This document shows positions 29,934 through 38,725 of a stretch of 63,260 bases of DNA, piece after piece. The translations under genes were made by a program, and so were the position numbers. The stretch's first letter is position 1. Every line of letters starts with the position of its first letter. The notes beneath the pieces are model-generated. The model saw nothing but the letters and a program-made list of their open reading frames with translations. It was not told where the DNA came from and made no database searches. Source of the stretch: an uncultured Opitutia bacterium (GTDB lineage: Bacteria; Verrucomicrobiota; Verrucomicrobiia; Opitutales; Puniceicoccaceae); NCBI GenBank assembly GCA_913056175.1, contig CAJXLM010000011.1:1-63260 (forward strand). Reading direction: 5' to 3'.

Positions 29934-31210
29934 GCCTGCGGGGGCTCGGGCTCGCCGGCCGCCGCCTCCGACGCGGTTCCCGCCCCGGCTCCCGGTTCCC
30001 CGCCGAGCCCGAAGGCGCGGTGGACGGTGCGCACGGCCTCGTCGGCCTCCTCGGCCGCCACCACCACGGAGATCTTGATCTCCGAGGTGCTGATCATCTG
30101 CACGTTGATGCGCTCGGCGGCGAGCGCCCCGAAGAAGCGGCCGGCCACCCCGGAGTGCGAACGCATGCCCACGCCCACCACGGAGAGCTTCGCGATCCGG
30201 TCGTAGGTATCCACGCGCATGTCCGGGAAATCGTCCTGCAGGGGACGCACGGCCTTCTCCGCACGGTAGGCATCTTCCTGCGGCACGGTGAAGGTGAGGT
30301 TCGCCCGGCCCTCCCGGCCGAGGTTCTGCACGATCATGTCGACGAGCACGCCGTCCGCGGCGAGGGCTTCGAAGAGGCGGGCGGCCGTCCCGGGACGATC
30401 CGGGATATCGCTCACCACGATCTTTACCTGGTTGCGGTCGAGGGCCACGCCGCTCACCGCCACATCCTCCATGGAAACCACTTCTTCCTGCACCATCGTA
30501 CCGGGTTCGTCGTTGAAACTGCTGCGCACCTCAAAGGGCACACCGTACTTCTGGGCGAACCGCACGGCCCGGGTCTGCATGACCCGCGAGCCGCTGCTCG
30601 CCAGTTCGAGCATTTCCTCGTAGCCGATCGCGTCGATCTTTTTCGCGTCGGGCACGATGCGGGGATCGGCGGTGTAGACACCGTCCACGTCCGTGTAGAT
30701 CTGGCAGACGTCCGCCTCGAGGGCCGCCGCGAGGGCGATCGCGCTGAGGTCCGAACCGCCCCGGCCGAGGGTGGTGGTCTGCCCGTCGAGGTTCGCCCCC
30801 TGGAAGCCGGCCACGATGACGACCTCGCCCCGGCTGAGGGCGTCGCCGATGTCCCCGCCGGAAATCCGCAGGATGCGGGCGCGGGTATGGTCGGGATCGG
30901 TGAGGATGCCGGCCTGCGCGCCGGTCCGGGAAACCGCGGGCACCCCCAGGGCGTGCAGGGCCATGGCCACGAGGGCGATGGTCTCCTGCTCGCCGACGGC
31001 GAGGAGGAGGTCCATCTCCCGCTCGTTGGGCTGGGGATTCAGGGCCTTCGCCCGGGCGAGGAGCTCGTTGGTCACTCCGCCCCGCGCGGAGACGACCACG
31101 ACGACCTCGTGACCCTCCTCCCGCCAGCGGGCCACCCGCGCGGCCACCTTGCGGATGCGCTCAACGTCACCGACGGAGGTGCCGCCGTACTTCTGGACGA
31201 TCCGCGCCAT
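29930..31210 (-). CDS. lysC: Aspartate kinase
   Basis: LysC makes aspartyl phosphate, the first step to lysine, threonine and methionine. At 426 residues it begins VQKYGGTSVGDVERI. FQGANLDGQTTTLGRGGSDLSA and DVCQIYTDVDGVYTADPR form the kinase core, followed by two ACT domains (about 270-400) for allosteric feedback. The C-terminal 25 residues are low-complexity. It lies 3 bp after hom and overlaps thrC. Regulation by threonine or lysine is likely from the ACT domains but the ligand is not visible. Confidence 0.97.
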   Translation of the reverse strand: MARIVQKYGGTSVGDVERIRKVAARVARWREEGHEVVVVVSARGGVTNELLARAKALNPQPNEREMDLLLAVGEQETIALVAMALHALGVPAVSRTGAQAGILTDPDHTRARILRISGGDIGDALSRGEVVIVAGFQGANLDGQTTTLGRGGSDLSAIALAAALEADVCQIYTDVDGVYTADPRIVPDAKKIDAIGYEEMLELASSGSRVMQTRAVRFAQKYGVPFEVRSSFNDEPGTMVQEEVVSMEDVAVSGVALDRNQVKIVVSDIPDRPGTAARLFEALAADGVLVDMIVQNLGREGRANLTFTVPQEDAYRAEKAVRPLQDDFPDMRVDTYDRIAKLSVVGVGMRSHSGVAGRFFGALAAERINVQMISTSEIKISVVVAAEEADEAVRTVHRAFGLGGEPGAGAGTASEAAAGEPEPPQA

Positions 31211-31213
31211 GGC

Positions 31214-32518
31214 TTAGTCGAGGATGGGGCACACGAGGAAGTCGTCGCCGACGGACTCGTCCGCCGCCAGCGCCCGCACGGCCTCGTCGAGGGCGGCCTG
31301 GGTGCAGCGGTGGGTGAGGAGCACGAGGGTGGCCCGGTCGTGTCCACCATGCTCCCGCTGGAGGACGGAGGCGATGCTGATGCCGGCCCGGGAGAGGGAG
31401 CCGGCCACCTCGGAGAGCACGCCAGAGCGGTCCACGACGGTCAGGCGGAGATAGGCGGCGTGCTCCTGCTCCGCGGGGGCGGCGAGCTCGGGTGGATCGG
31501 GAGGGGCAAGGTGCACGGGGAGGGGGGTGGAGGACTCCCACTGGCGGGCGGCTGCCACGAGATCGGCGAGAACGGCGCTGGCGGTGGGATCCTGGCCGGC
31601 CCCGCGCCCGATGAGGTCGAGGGGGCCGGCGAGGTCGGCGTCGATCCGCACGGCGTTGAAGACGCCGTCCACATCGGCGAGGAGGGTGTCGAGGGGCACG
31701 AGGGAGGGCCGCACGGAGAGGGCGAGGCGGCCGGCCGTCCCCACGCGCTCCACGGCCCCGATGAGCTTGATCCGGTAGCCCATCTCCCGGGCGTAGCGGA
31801 GGTCGTCGAGCCGCACCCGCCGGATGCCCTCCACGGTCATGGACCCGGTGGAGACCCAGCGGCCCTGGGTGAGCCAGGCGAGGAGGACGGTCTTGTGGGC
31901 GGCATCCCACCCGTCGAGGTCGAGGGACTCGTCCGCCTCCACAAAGCCATTCGCCCGCGCCGACTCGAGCACTTCCCCGAAGGAGAGGCCGTCCTGCTCC
32001 ATGCGGGTGAGGATGTAGTTCGAGGTGCCGTTGAGGATGCCGAGGATGCGCTCCACACGGTTGGCGGCGAGGCTGTCCCGGAGCACCTCGATCACGGGGA
32101 TGCCCCCGGCCACGCTGGCCTCGAAGAGGATGCGGCCGCCGTGCTCGTGCGCCAGGGCGAAAAGCTCCTCGCCATGGTCACAGAGGAGGGCCTTGTTCGC
32201 GGTGACCACGGTCTTGCCGAGCCGGAGGGCCTCCGCGGTCCACGCGCGGGGATCCTCGGTGCCCCCGGCGAGCTCGCAGAGGAGGGGGAGCCCGGGATCC
32301 CGCACGAGCTTCCACGGGTCCGCGGTGAGGAGGCCGGGGGGGAGGTCCACCGTCCGCCGCCGGGAGAGGTCGCGCACGGCCACGCCGCCGAGGACGAGCC
32401 GGCGCCCGGCCGCCCGGGTGAGCGCGTCCGCGCGCTCCTGCAGGTACTGGCCGACGCCCTGGCCAACAGTGCCAAAGCCGATGAGGCCGATCCGGATTTC
32501 CTCGGGGGATGGGTTCAT
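31214..32518 (-). CDS. hom: Homoserine dehydrogenase
   Basis: The enzyme reduces aspartate semialdehyde to homoserine. The ATG at 32518 gives 434 residues. The NAD(P) loop is IGLIGFGTVGQGV, then VVTANKALL, FEASVAGGIPVI, ILNGTSNYILT and ADESLDLDGWDAAHK carry catalytic residues. A C-terminal ACT domain starts near 350 (LRLTVVDRSGVLSEVAGSLSRAGISI). Its start overlaps the plsY stop (ATGA). The longer frame upstream of 32518 lies inside plsY in another phase. Confidence 0.97.
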   Translation of the reverse strand: MNPSPEEIRIGLIGFGTVGQGVGQYLQERADALTRAAGRRLVLGGVAVRDLSRRRTVDLPPGLLTADPWKLVRDPGLPLLCELAGGTEDPRAWTAEALRLGKTVVTANKALLCDHGEELFALAHEHGGRILFEASVAGGIPVIEVLRDSLAANRVERILGILNGTSNYILTRMEQDGLSFGEVLESARANGFVEADESLDLDGWDAAHKTVLLAWLTQGRWVSTGSMTVEGIRRVRLDDLRYAREMGYRIKLIGAVERVGTAGRLALSVRPSLVPLDTLLADVDGVFNAVRIDADLAGPLDLIGRGAGQDPTASAVLADLVAAARQWESSTPLPVHLAPPDPPELAAPAEQEHAAYLRLTVVDRSGVLSEVAGSLSRAGISIASVLQREHGGHDRATLVLLTHRCTQAALDEAVRALAADESVGDDFLVCPILD

Positions 32519-33171
32519 GAGTCGCGGGGGGGGCGGTGCGGGGACGGGGGCGAAGAGGAGGAGGACCCGCCGCGGGAGCGGAAGGAGGACTCCTCGCCGC
32601 GGAGAAGCCGGCCGATGTTGTCGCGGTGCCGCACGGTGAGGAGCGCGGCCACCGCAAGGGCCACGAGCACCTCCCAACCGGCCACGGGACCGCCGGCGAG
32701 CCATTGCCCGAGGGCCACGAGGAAAAGGACCGCCGCAAAGACGAGGGAGCCCACCGCGACCACGCGGGTGGCATAGTACCCGGCGAGCCAGCCGAGGATG
32801 CCGAGGAGCACCGCCCACGGCAGGAGGATGAGGAGCCCGCCCATGGTCACGGCCACGCCCTTGCCCCCGCGGAAGCCGAGAAAGAGGGGGAAGACATGGC
32901 CGAGGACGGCTCCGGCCGCCCCGAGGAAAATGCCGACCTCCCCGGCGAGCGCACCCCCGAGAAGGGCCGCGAGGAGCCCCTTCCCGAAGTCGAGCCCGAA
33001 GACGAGGTTGCCGGGGCCGCGCCCGAGCACGCGCTTCACGTTGGTCGCCCCGGGATTCCCGCTGCCCACCCGGCGGATGTCCACGCCGTAGGCCGCCGGT
33101 ACCCATGCGCCGAAGGGGAGCGAGCCGAGGAGGTAGCCCGCGAGGAGGGCGGCGAGGAGGGCGATCAGCAC
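32515..33171 (-). CDS. plsY: Acyl-phosphate:glycerol-3-phosphate acyltransferase PlsY
   Basis: PlsY makes lysophosphatidic acid in the inner membrane. The 218-residue protein has about five hydrophobic helices and the three family motifs GSLPFG, VGSGNPGATNVKR and LGFRGGKGVAV..GHVFPLF. A basic, Ser/Pro-rich tail after 195 looks disordered. The GTG at 33171 is the first start. It sits between serA (28 bp upstream) and hom (overlapping), so a phospholipid gene is embedded in an amino-acid operon. Confidence 0.95.
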   Translation of the reverse strand: MLIALLAALLAGYLLGSLPFGAWVPAAYGVDIRRVGSGNPGATNVKRVLGRGPGNLVFGLDFGKGLLAALLGGALAGEVGIFLGAAGAVLGHVFPLFLGFRGGKGVAVTMGGLLILLPWAVLLGILGWLAGYYATRVVAVGSLVFAAVLFLVALGQWLAGGPVAGWEVLVALAVAALLTVRHRDNIGRLLRGEESSFRSRGGSSSSSPPSPHRPPRDS

Positions 33172-33199
33172 GGGGTCTCCGGGGTGGGAAGGGTGCCGC

Positions 33200-34789
33200 T
33201 CAGAGCTGGATCACCCGGAACTTCATGATGCCCTCGTGGTTGCGGATTTGCTCGCGCACGGGTTCGGAGGGCGGGGAATCGAGCTCGTACACGCTCACGG
33301 CGTAGCCGTTCGCGGGGTCGCGGCTCAACGAAAGGTTCGCAATGTTCACGCCGTCCCGGTCGAGGGCGGTCCCGAGGAAGCCGACGATCCCGGGCACATC
33401 CTCGTTCTTCAAAACGAGGAGGGTGCCCGCGGTGTTCACTTCGAGGCCGTGCCCGTCGATGGAGACGATCCGGGGGTGCTGCTTGAGCCCGAAGAGGGAG
33501 CCGTCCACGGTGCGGGTCTTGCCGTTCTCCTCGGTCGCCTGCACGCGGATGAGCTCGGTGAACCCGCTGTCCCGGCTGCTCTTCACGATCTCCACCTCCA
33601 CGCCGAGCCGGGCGAGCTTGCGGGGGGCGTTCACATCGTTGATGTTCCCACCGCTGATCTGCCGGAGGAACCCGCGCTGGATGGCCCGGGAAATGGGCAT
33701 GGCATCGAGGTCCACGATCTTCCCGAAGTAGGTAATCCGCACGCGCTCGACGATCCCGCTGCAGAGCTGCTGCACGAAGGTGCCGAGTTTCTCCCCGAGC
33801 TGGATGTAGGGGCTGAGCACCTTGAGGTCGCGGGGATCGATGGAGGGCATGTTCAGGGCGTTGCGGACCATGCCGCCGCGCAGGGCCTCGAGCATCTGCT
33901 GCACGATCTCGAGGCCAACGTTCTCCTGCGCCTCGCGGGTGGAGGCGCCGAGGTGCGGGGTGAGCACGAGGCCCTCGGTGGTCCGGAGGGGATGATCCGC
34001 GGGGAGGGGCTCGGTCTCGTAGACATCGAGCCCGGCCGCCGCCACCTTGCCGCTCTCGAGGGCTTCCCGCAGGGCCTCCTCCTCCACGATGCCCCCGCGC
34101 GCGCAATTGAGGAGGCGCACGCCGTCCTTCATCCGCGCGATCGCCTCGCGGTTGACGAGATGGCGGGTTTCGTCGGTGAGGGGCATGTGCACGGTGATCA
34201 CGTCCGCCTCCTCGCAGAGGCGCTCCCAGGCCACGTTCTCCACCCCGAGCGAGTCTGCCCGGCTCTGCGTGAGGAAGGGGTCGTAGGCGAGCACGCGCAT
34301 GCCGAAGGCGAGGGCCCGGCGGGCCACTTCGGTACCCACGCGGCCGAGCCCGCACACGCCGAGGACCTTCTCGTGCAGCTCGGCCCCACTGAGCACCTTC
34401 CGGTCCCAGCGGCCTTCCTTCATGGAGAGATCCGCCCGCGGGAGCGGGCGGAAGCTGCAGAGGAGGTGGGAGAAGGTCAGCTCGGCGGTCGCCACGGTGT
34501 TCCCGCCGGGGGTGTTCATCACCACGATGCCGCGCTCCGTGGCGGTCTCGATGTCGATGTTGTCCACGCCGACCCCGGCCCGGCCCACTACCTTCAGGCG
34601 GGGGGCCGCGTCCATGAGCGCAGCGGTCACCTTGGTCTCGGAACGCACGGCGATCCCCTCAGCGTCGGCGAGATGGGGAGCGAGCTCCTCGGGGGAGAGT
34701 CCCACCGCCTCCACGACTTCGCAGTCGGGCTGCTCCTTGAGGAAATCCACCCCGGCAGGGGCAATGCGGTCGGCGATCACGATCTTCAT
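33200..34789 (-). CDS. serA: D-3-phosphoglycerate dehydrogenase, long form with ACT domain
   Basis: SerA starts serine synthesis. The ATG at 34789 has a strong GAAGGAGGA Shine-Dalgarno 8 bp upstream and gives 529 residues. The order is: substrate-binding half, NAD loop in CGLGRVGTEVARRA, the LNCARGGIVEEEAL Arg, the acid in YETEPLP, the catalytic His in LTPHLGAS, then the ASB domain (about 310-450) and a C-terminal ACT domain (LLVLKNEDVPGIVGFLGTAL). The upstream frame to 34918 is discounted. It is the first gene of the operon serA-plsY-hom-lysC-thrC-LptF/G and diverges from the nucleotidyltransferase gene with 118 bp between. Confidence 0.97.
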   Translation of the reverse strand: MKIVIADRIAPAGVDFLKEQPDCEVVEAVGLSPEELAPHLADAEGIAVRSETKVTAALMDAAPRLKVVGRAGVGVDNIDIETATERGIVVMNTPGGNTVATAELTFSHLLCSFRPLPRADLSMKEGRWDRKVLSGAELHEKVLGVCGLGRVGTEVARRALAFGMRVLAYDPFLTQSRADSLGVENVAWERLCEEADVITVHMPLTDETRHLVNREAIARMKDGVRLLNCARGGIVEEEALREALESGKVAAAGLDVYETEPLPADHPLRTTEGLVLTPHLGASTREAQENVGLEIVQQMLEALRGGMVRNALNMPSIDPRDLKVLSPYIQLGEKLGTFVQQLCSGIVERVRITYFGKIVDLDAMPISRAIQRGFLRQISGGNINDVNAPRKLARLGVEVEIVKSSRDSGFTELIRVQATEENGKTRTVDGSLFGLKQHPRIVSIDGHGLEVNTAGTLLVLKNEDVPGIVGFLGTALDRDGVNIANLSLSRDPANGYAVSVYELDSPPSEPVREQIRNHEGIMKFRVIQL

Positions 34790-34907
34790 AAAAAAAGTCC
34801 TCCTTCTACCCGGAGCCACTTCCCGATGCAACGTCGATTGGGTCGGCCCACCGCCTGCGCAATCGGTCCTTGCCAATGCCAGAAGCGGGCACGACGGTCG
34901 CCCTGCC
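34790..34907. promoter_or_regulatory. Divergent promoter region serA / nucleotidyltransferase
   Basis: These 118 bp separate two divergent starts. A seven-base A-run followed by TCCTCCTTC lies next to serA and is its ribosome binding site on the minus strand. No clear -10/-35 boxes were recognised, but both promoters should be here. Confidence 0.5.
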
Positions 34908-35777
34908 ATGGCTCCCACCCTGCTCCTCCTCGCCGCCGGTCTCGGCAGCCGCTATGGCGGCGCCAAGCAGCTGGAGGCGGTTGGCCCGCACGGGGAGCGG
35001 TTGCTCGACTATGCGCTGGCCGACGCCGCCGAGGCAGGATTCGGGCAAGCGGTCCTCGTGGTCCGGCCGGGCATGGAGGACTCCCTTCGCGGGGAGCTGG
35101 CGGGCACCTTCGCCCCGCCCCTGCCGGTCGCCTTCGTCCCGCAGGACCTGCACGACCTGCCGGCGGGACTCGCCCCGCCCCCCGGCCGCACGAAACCCTG
35201 GGGCACGGGCCACGCGGTTCACGCCGCCCGCGGCGTCCTCGACACGCCCTTTGCCGTCGCCAATGCCGACGACTACTACGGGCCGACCGCCTATCGGGTC
35301 ATGGCGGATTGGCTGGACGAAGTCGATCCGGAGCTCCCCGCCGCCAGCCTCGTCACCTACGAACTCCGCCAAACCCTCTCGCCCCACGGCCCGGTCAACC
35401 GCGGGATCTGCACGATCCGCGACGGCCACCTCGCCGCGGTCCGCGAACATCGCAAGGTCGTCGCCGTGCCCGACGGCACCCTCCGGGGGATCGACCCGCG
35501 CGGCCAGACGGTCCCCCTCCCGGCGGACGCCCCCACCTCCCTCAACTTCTGGGGCTTCTCCCCCGCCTTCCTCCCCTTCCTCGAGGCCGAACTGCAGGCC
35601 TTTCTCACGGCCCGCGGTACCGATCCGAGCGCCGAGTGCGAACTGCCTGCCACCGTGGACGCCTGGCTCCACACCACCGGGCTCCGCTGCCCGGCCCTTC
35701 CCTCCCCCGACGCCTGGCTCGGACTCACCCACCCCGAAGACCTCCCCACCGTCCGCCACCACCTCGCGATCCGCTAA
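34908..35777 (+). CDS. Nucleotidyltransferase of the sugar-phosphate type
   Basis: The ATG at 34908 gives 289 residues. The signature is LLAAGLGSRYGGAKQLEAVGPHGERLLDYAL, with the NTP-binding G-x-G-x-R and Lys. GTGHAVHAAR and AVANADDYYGP follow, with the Asp pair for metal, and NFWGFSPAFL later. This group resembles glucose-1-phosphate uridylyl- or thymidylyltransferases but has an unusual C-terminal part, so the sugar is unknown. It could feed surface-polysaccharide or acyl-sugar synthesis elsewhere in this window; that link is inference. Confidence 0.88.
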   Translation: MAPTLLLLAAGLGSRYGGAKQLEAVGPHGERLLDYALADAAEAGFGQAVLVVRPGMEDSLRGELAGTFAPPLPVAFVPQDLHDLPAGLAPPPGRTKPWGTGHAVHAARGVLDTPFAVANADDYYGPTAYRVMADWLDEVDPELPAASLVTYELRQTLSPHGPVNRGICTIRDGHLAAVREHRKVVAVPDGTLRGIDPRGQTVPLPADAPTSLNFWGFSPAFLPFLEAELQAFLTARGTDPSAECELPATVDAWLHTTGLRCPALPSPDAWLGLTHPEDLPTVRHHLAIR

Positions 35778-36245
35778 AGGCGGGGGTCGAAGCTCCAACC
35801 GTGCGGCAACCCCCCCCCGCAGAACCCCCCCCGCAGAACCACCCACCGCAACGAAGGATCCCGATCGTCGCGGAGGACCACCCTCGCAGCAGAGGGAGCC
35901 AAGGCCGGTAAGGACAAGAGTCCCCGGGCGCACGGCCCCTCCGGGCACCCCTTCACCCCCACGCCCCCGGACCCTCAAGCGCCCCCTACCTTCCCCCTCA
36001 TGCTGGGGAGAGTTCCCCGTTTCTGTCCCCGGCCCTTCTTTCCAGTCCCCGCTCTTCCCTAAGCCCCGCTACCTTCCCCTTGGACCGGCCGCAGGCTTCC
36101 CCGGAGTGCCGAGACAGTCCGCCTCCCCCGCCGCAGGCCCTCCCCGCAGCCAAGGGCCTCCGCGCGGTTCAAGCCCGCCCCAGACGGTCCGGGCATCCTT
36201 CCCCACGGCCGCGGGCCTGCCTGCGCGGGCGGAGCGCCTCCCGCC
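35778..36245. repeat. GC-rich intergenic region with repeat relics
   Basis: Contents are CCCCGCAGAACCCCC repeats near 35815-35845, a weak third copy of the 17.9/21.9-kb family at about 35907-35955, and GCCGCAGGC..TCCCC units at 36085-36230 like those upstream of metG. No gene is supported. Confidence 0.6.
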
Positions 36246-37559
36246 CTACCCCTGAATCCACAGGAACCCGATCGCCATTCCCCCGAGGAACAGCAGGCCC
36301 GCGTAGCTGAGCAGGCGGATCCAGCCGTGCGGCCGCTCCTCCTCCGGTACCACATCGTTGTGCATCACCCGGAAATTGATCCAGGCGAGCAGGGGTGAGG
36401 TCAGGAAGGACACATAGGCGGCGAAGCTGAGCATCACGATGAGGTTGTGCACGAAACCCAGCACCACCACCACGGCTCCCAGCCCGACCACCACCATCCA
36501 CCCCTGGTGGATTCGGCGGAACCGGTCCTCCGCCTGCGGGCGGAGCAGGACGGTGCAGGCGGCGAGCGCCCGCGGGTAGCCATCAAGACAGGTCAGCGAG
36601 GTGCTCAGCATGGTGATGAAAGCGGCCACGAGCACCCAGTCGGCCGCCGCCGGCCCGATGCTCGCCGCGTACAGCCCGACGAGCTGCTGCGCGAAGCCGA
36701 TCCCACTCTCCGTGAACTCCGCCCCGCTCCCGAACATCACGAGGGCCCCGAGCGCCAGGAAGCAGACAGCCATGAACAGGGTGGCCCCGTATCCGAGGTA
36801 GAAATCCCAGCGCGCTGCCCGCGTCCCCGCCAGTTGTCCGGTCTCGCGCCCCCGGGAGAACATCCACAGCGAGGACCAGGCCGAGAGGTCGATCGGGGCG
36901 GGCATCCAGCCGAGGAAGAGCACGAGGAAGCCGAAGCCGGAGACGGTCCATACCGCCGGCCCCACGAAGTCCGGGGGCGCCGCCGGACCCTGCCGCAGGG
37001 CGAGGAGGACCGCCACCAAGGTGAGCACCGTCAGGAACGCGATCACCCCCTTCGCCACCCGGTCCAGCCAACGGTAGCGGCCGAACCCGACGAAGAGGGT
37101 CACCACCGCGAGGAGGACCGCGGTCCTCGCGGGCAGGGACCACCAATTTTCGACCCCGCCGGGCACGAGGGCCGCCGCCAACATGGTCACCCCAGCCACG
37201 TTGATGACGCTGGTGAGGAGGTTGATCCCGAGGAAAATCCACACGTACACCACCGACCGTCTCCGGTAGCCGGCCAGCAGCGACTCCCCCGTCGCCGCGG
37301 TGTAGGTTTGCCCGAAGAGGAAGAAGGGCATCTTCACGAGGTTGGCCACGAGGAGCAGGCCGAGCAGGTCCCAGCCAAAGACCGCTCCCGCCCGGGTCGC
37401 CCAGACGAGGTGCGACCCGCCGATGGCCGCGCAGGCCACGAGCAGACCGGGCCCGAGGAAGCGCCACCACGGCAGGGTGCCCTCCTCGCCGCGTGCGCCC
37501 GCCGGCTTCCCCTCGCTCCCCGGCAGCTCCCGCGCCGACCGCTCCGCCTTGCCGTTCAC
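36246..37559 (-). CDS. Nramp-family transporter lacking the canonical metal motif
   Basis: The 437-residue protein has about eleven hydrophobic helices and resembles the Nramp fold: FLGPGLLVACAAIGGSHLVWATRAGAVFGWDLL aligns with helix 1. True Nramp Mn/Fe carriers have DPGN in helix 1 and MPHN in helix 6. Here the helix-1 site reads AIGGSH (45-50) and the helix-6 site GWMPAPID, so the Asp/Asn/Met metal ligands are absent. It belongs to a non-canonical branch whose substrate is unknown. The GTG start overlaps the stop of the cupin gene (GTGA), so translation is coupled. Confidence 0.85.
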   Translation of the reverse strand: MNGKAERSARELPGSEGKPAGARGEEGTLPWWRFLGPGLLVACAAIGGSHLVWATRAGAVFGWDLLGLLLVANLVKMPFFLFGQTYTAATGESLLAGYRRRSVVYVWIFLGINLLTSVINVAGVTMLAAALVPGGVENWWSLPARTAVLLAVVTLFVGFGRYRWLDRVAKGVIAFLTVLTLVAVLLALRQGPAAPPDFVGPAVWTVSGFGFLVLFLGWMPAPIDLSAWSSLWMFSRGRETGQLAGTRAARWDFYLGYGATLFMAVCFLALGALVMFGSGAEFTESGIGFAQQLVGLYAASIGPAAADWVLVAAFITMLSTSLTCLDGYPRALAACTVLLRPQAEDRFRRIHQGWMVVVGLGAVVVVLGFVHNLIVMLSFAAYVSFLTSPLLAWINFRVMHNDVVPEEERPHGWIRLLSYAGLLFLGGMAIGFLWIQG

Positions 37560-38152
37560 GAGCCCGCTACCGGCAGCGGAGGCCCGACCACCTCGATGTC
37601 GTACTTGCGCACCAGCGCCGAGAACTGCTCCACGAAATTGTCCGGCATCCCGCCGTGCCCAATCATGGCGGCCGCCTCCTCAAAGAGCTCCTCGATCCGC
37701 TGGGCCGGCTGGAAGACGATCAACAACTGCCCGGTCTCCTCCCCCACCCTCGCGAAGGCGTGCGGTACCCCTCGGGGTCCCAGCGCCGAATCCCCCGGCC
37801 CCAGGCGCAGCTGTTCCTCCCCGATCTCGAAGAGGAATTCCCCGCGTACCACATAGAACCACTCGTCCTGGTGCGCGTGGACATGACGGCCCGGTCCACC
37901 CCGCTCGAGCCGGAGCGTGTCAAAGACACAGAATTCCCCCCCGGTATCCGCTGCCGACACCTTGCACTCGAAGACCCCGCCGAGATAGCGGTAGACCGGC
38001 CGCCGGGCCTCCTCGTCCCGCAGGAAAAAACCCGGCCCCGTCCCGGCTGCCGCCGACCCCGCCAGGCCCCCACCCGCCAACGCCGAGGCCAATGCCAAGA
38101 ACCGCCGACGCCCGAACCCCCCGGTACTCCCGTCTGCGTCCAGTCCCGCCAT
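37556..38152 (-). CDS. Tat-exported cupin protein
   Basis: The ATG at 38152 gives 198 residues. A twin-arginine signal (GRRRFLALASALAGGGLAG, about 14-35) is followed by a cupin domain with GRHVHAHQDEWFYVVRGEFLFEIGEEQLRLGPGDS and PRGVPHAF. The H-x-H..E..H set would bind one metal, and the domain resembles quercetin dioxygenase-like cupins. It is probably periplasmic. Overlap with the downstream Nramp-like gene suggests joint function, for example an extracytoplasmic partner of the transporter (inference). Confidence 0.85.
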   Translation of the reverse strand: MAGLDADGSTGGFGRRRFLALASALAGGGLAGSAAAGTGPGFFLRDEEARRPVYRYLGGVFECKVSAADTGGEFCVFDTLRLERGGPGRHVHAHQDEWFYVVRGEFLFEIGEEQLRLGPGDSALGPRGVPHAFARVGEETGQLLIVFQPAQRIEELFEEAAAMIGHGGMPDNFVEQFSALVRKYDIEVVGPPLPVAGS

Positions 38153-38725
38153 TGCCTCCTTCCAGATCAAAACCTTTCCACCGTCAACGCCGATTCCTCT
38201 TGGCGGAGTGCCCTGTACAAGGGAGGGAAAGCGGGGCCTCTCCGAGTCGGAGCGGGAAACGGAGCCAAACCCCGGGGATCGATTCCCGCGGACAAGAGTC
38301 GGTGGAGAGCGCCCGCGTCCCCCGCTGAGAAAACCACGAAGCCAAGCGTCAGCCGGGGATAGGACGTTCCTCCGGAATCCGGAATTCAGCGGCTGCCTGA
38401 AGGACAGCGAGAGCCATGAAAAAAGCTCTCCGCCTTCCCGGGGAGGAGGAACAGGGACCACCGGGCATCGCAAGGACACCCCTCGCCGTTCGGAGCTCCT
38501 TCCGTCGCCGGGAACGGGAGTTCCGGGGCGCACCATGCCTCGGAGATCCACCGGCCCGCACGCCCCTTTTCCCGCGTCCTTCCAAGCTCTCCCGAGCGGA
38601 GCGACGGCGGGGGGTCTTCGGGCGTCGCCAAGGAAGCCATGCTCAGGCGCATCGGAGGCCGCAAGCTCCCCTGCTGCCGCCGGCATCCCTGCCGGCCGCG
38701 GGCCTCGCCCGCGTGCCCCGCATAC
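38153..38725. other. Gap with no recognised gene
   Basis: Frames on both strands are open but show no domain, and composition is mixed with no clear tandem unit. It separates the end of the acyl gene cluster from the cupin gene and may hold the promoter of the cupin-Nramp pair and a terminator for the acyl cluster. Neither was recognised. Confidence 0.45.

Noticed and set aside
30020-32776. Plus-strand frame of over 900 codons opposite lysC and hom
   Set aside because: It covers two well-identified minus-strand genes and has histidine/glycine-rich shadow composition.
36165-36180. GGTTCAAGCCC resembling a tRNA T-arm
   Set aside because: No acceptor or anticodon stem can be built around it; chance match in repeat-rich DNA.
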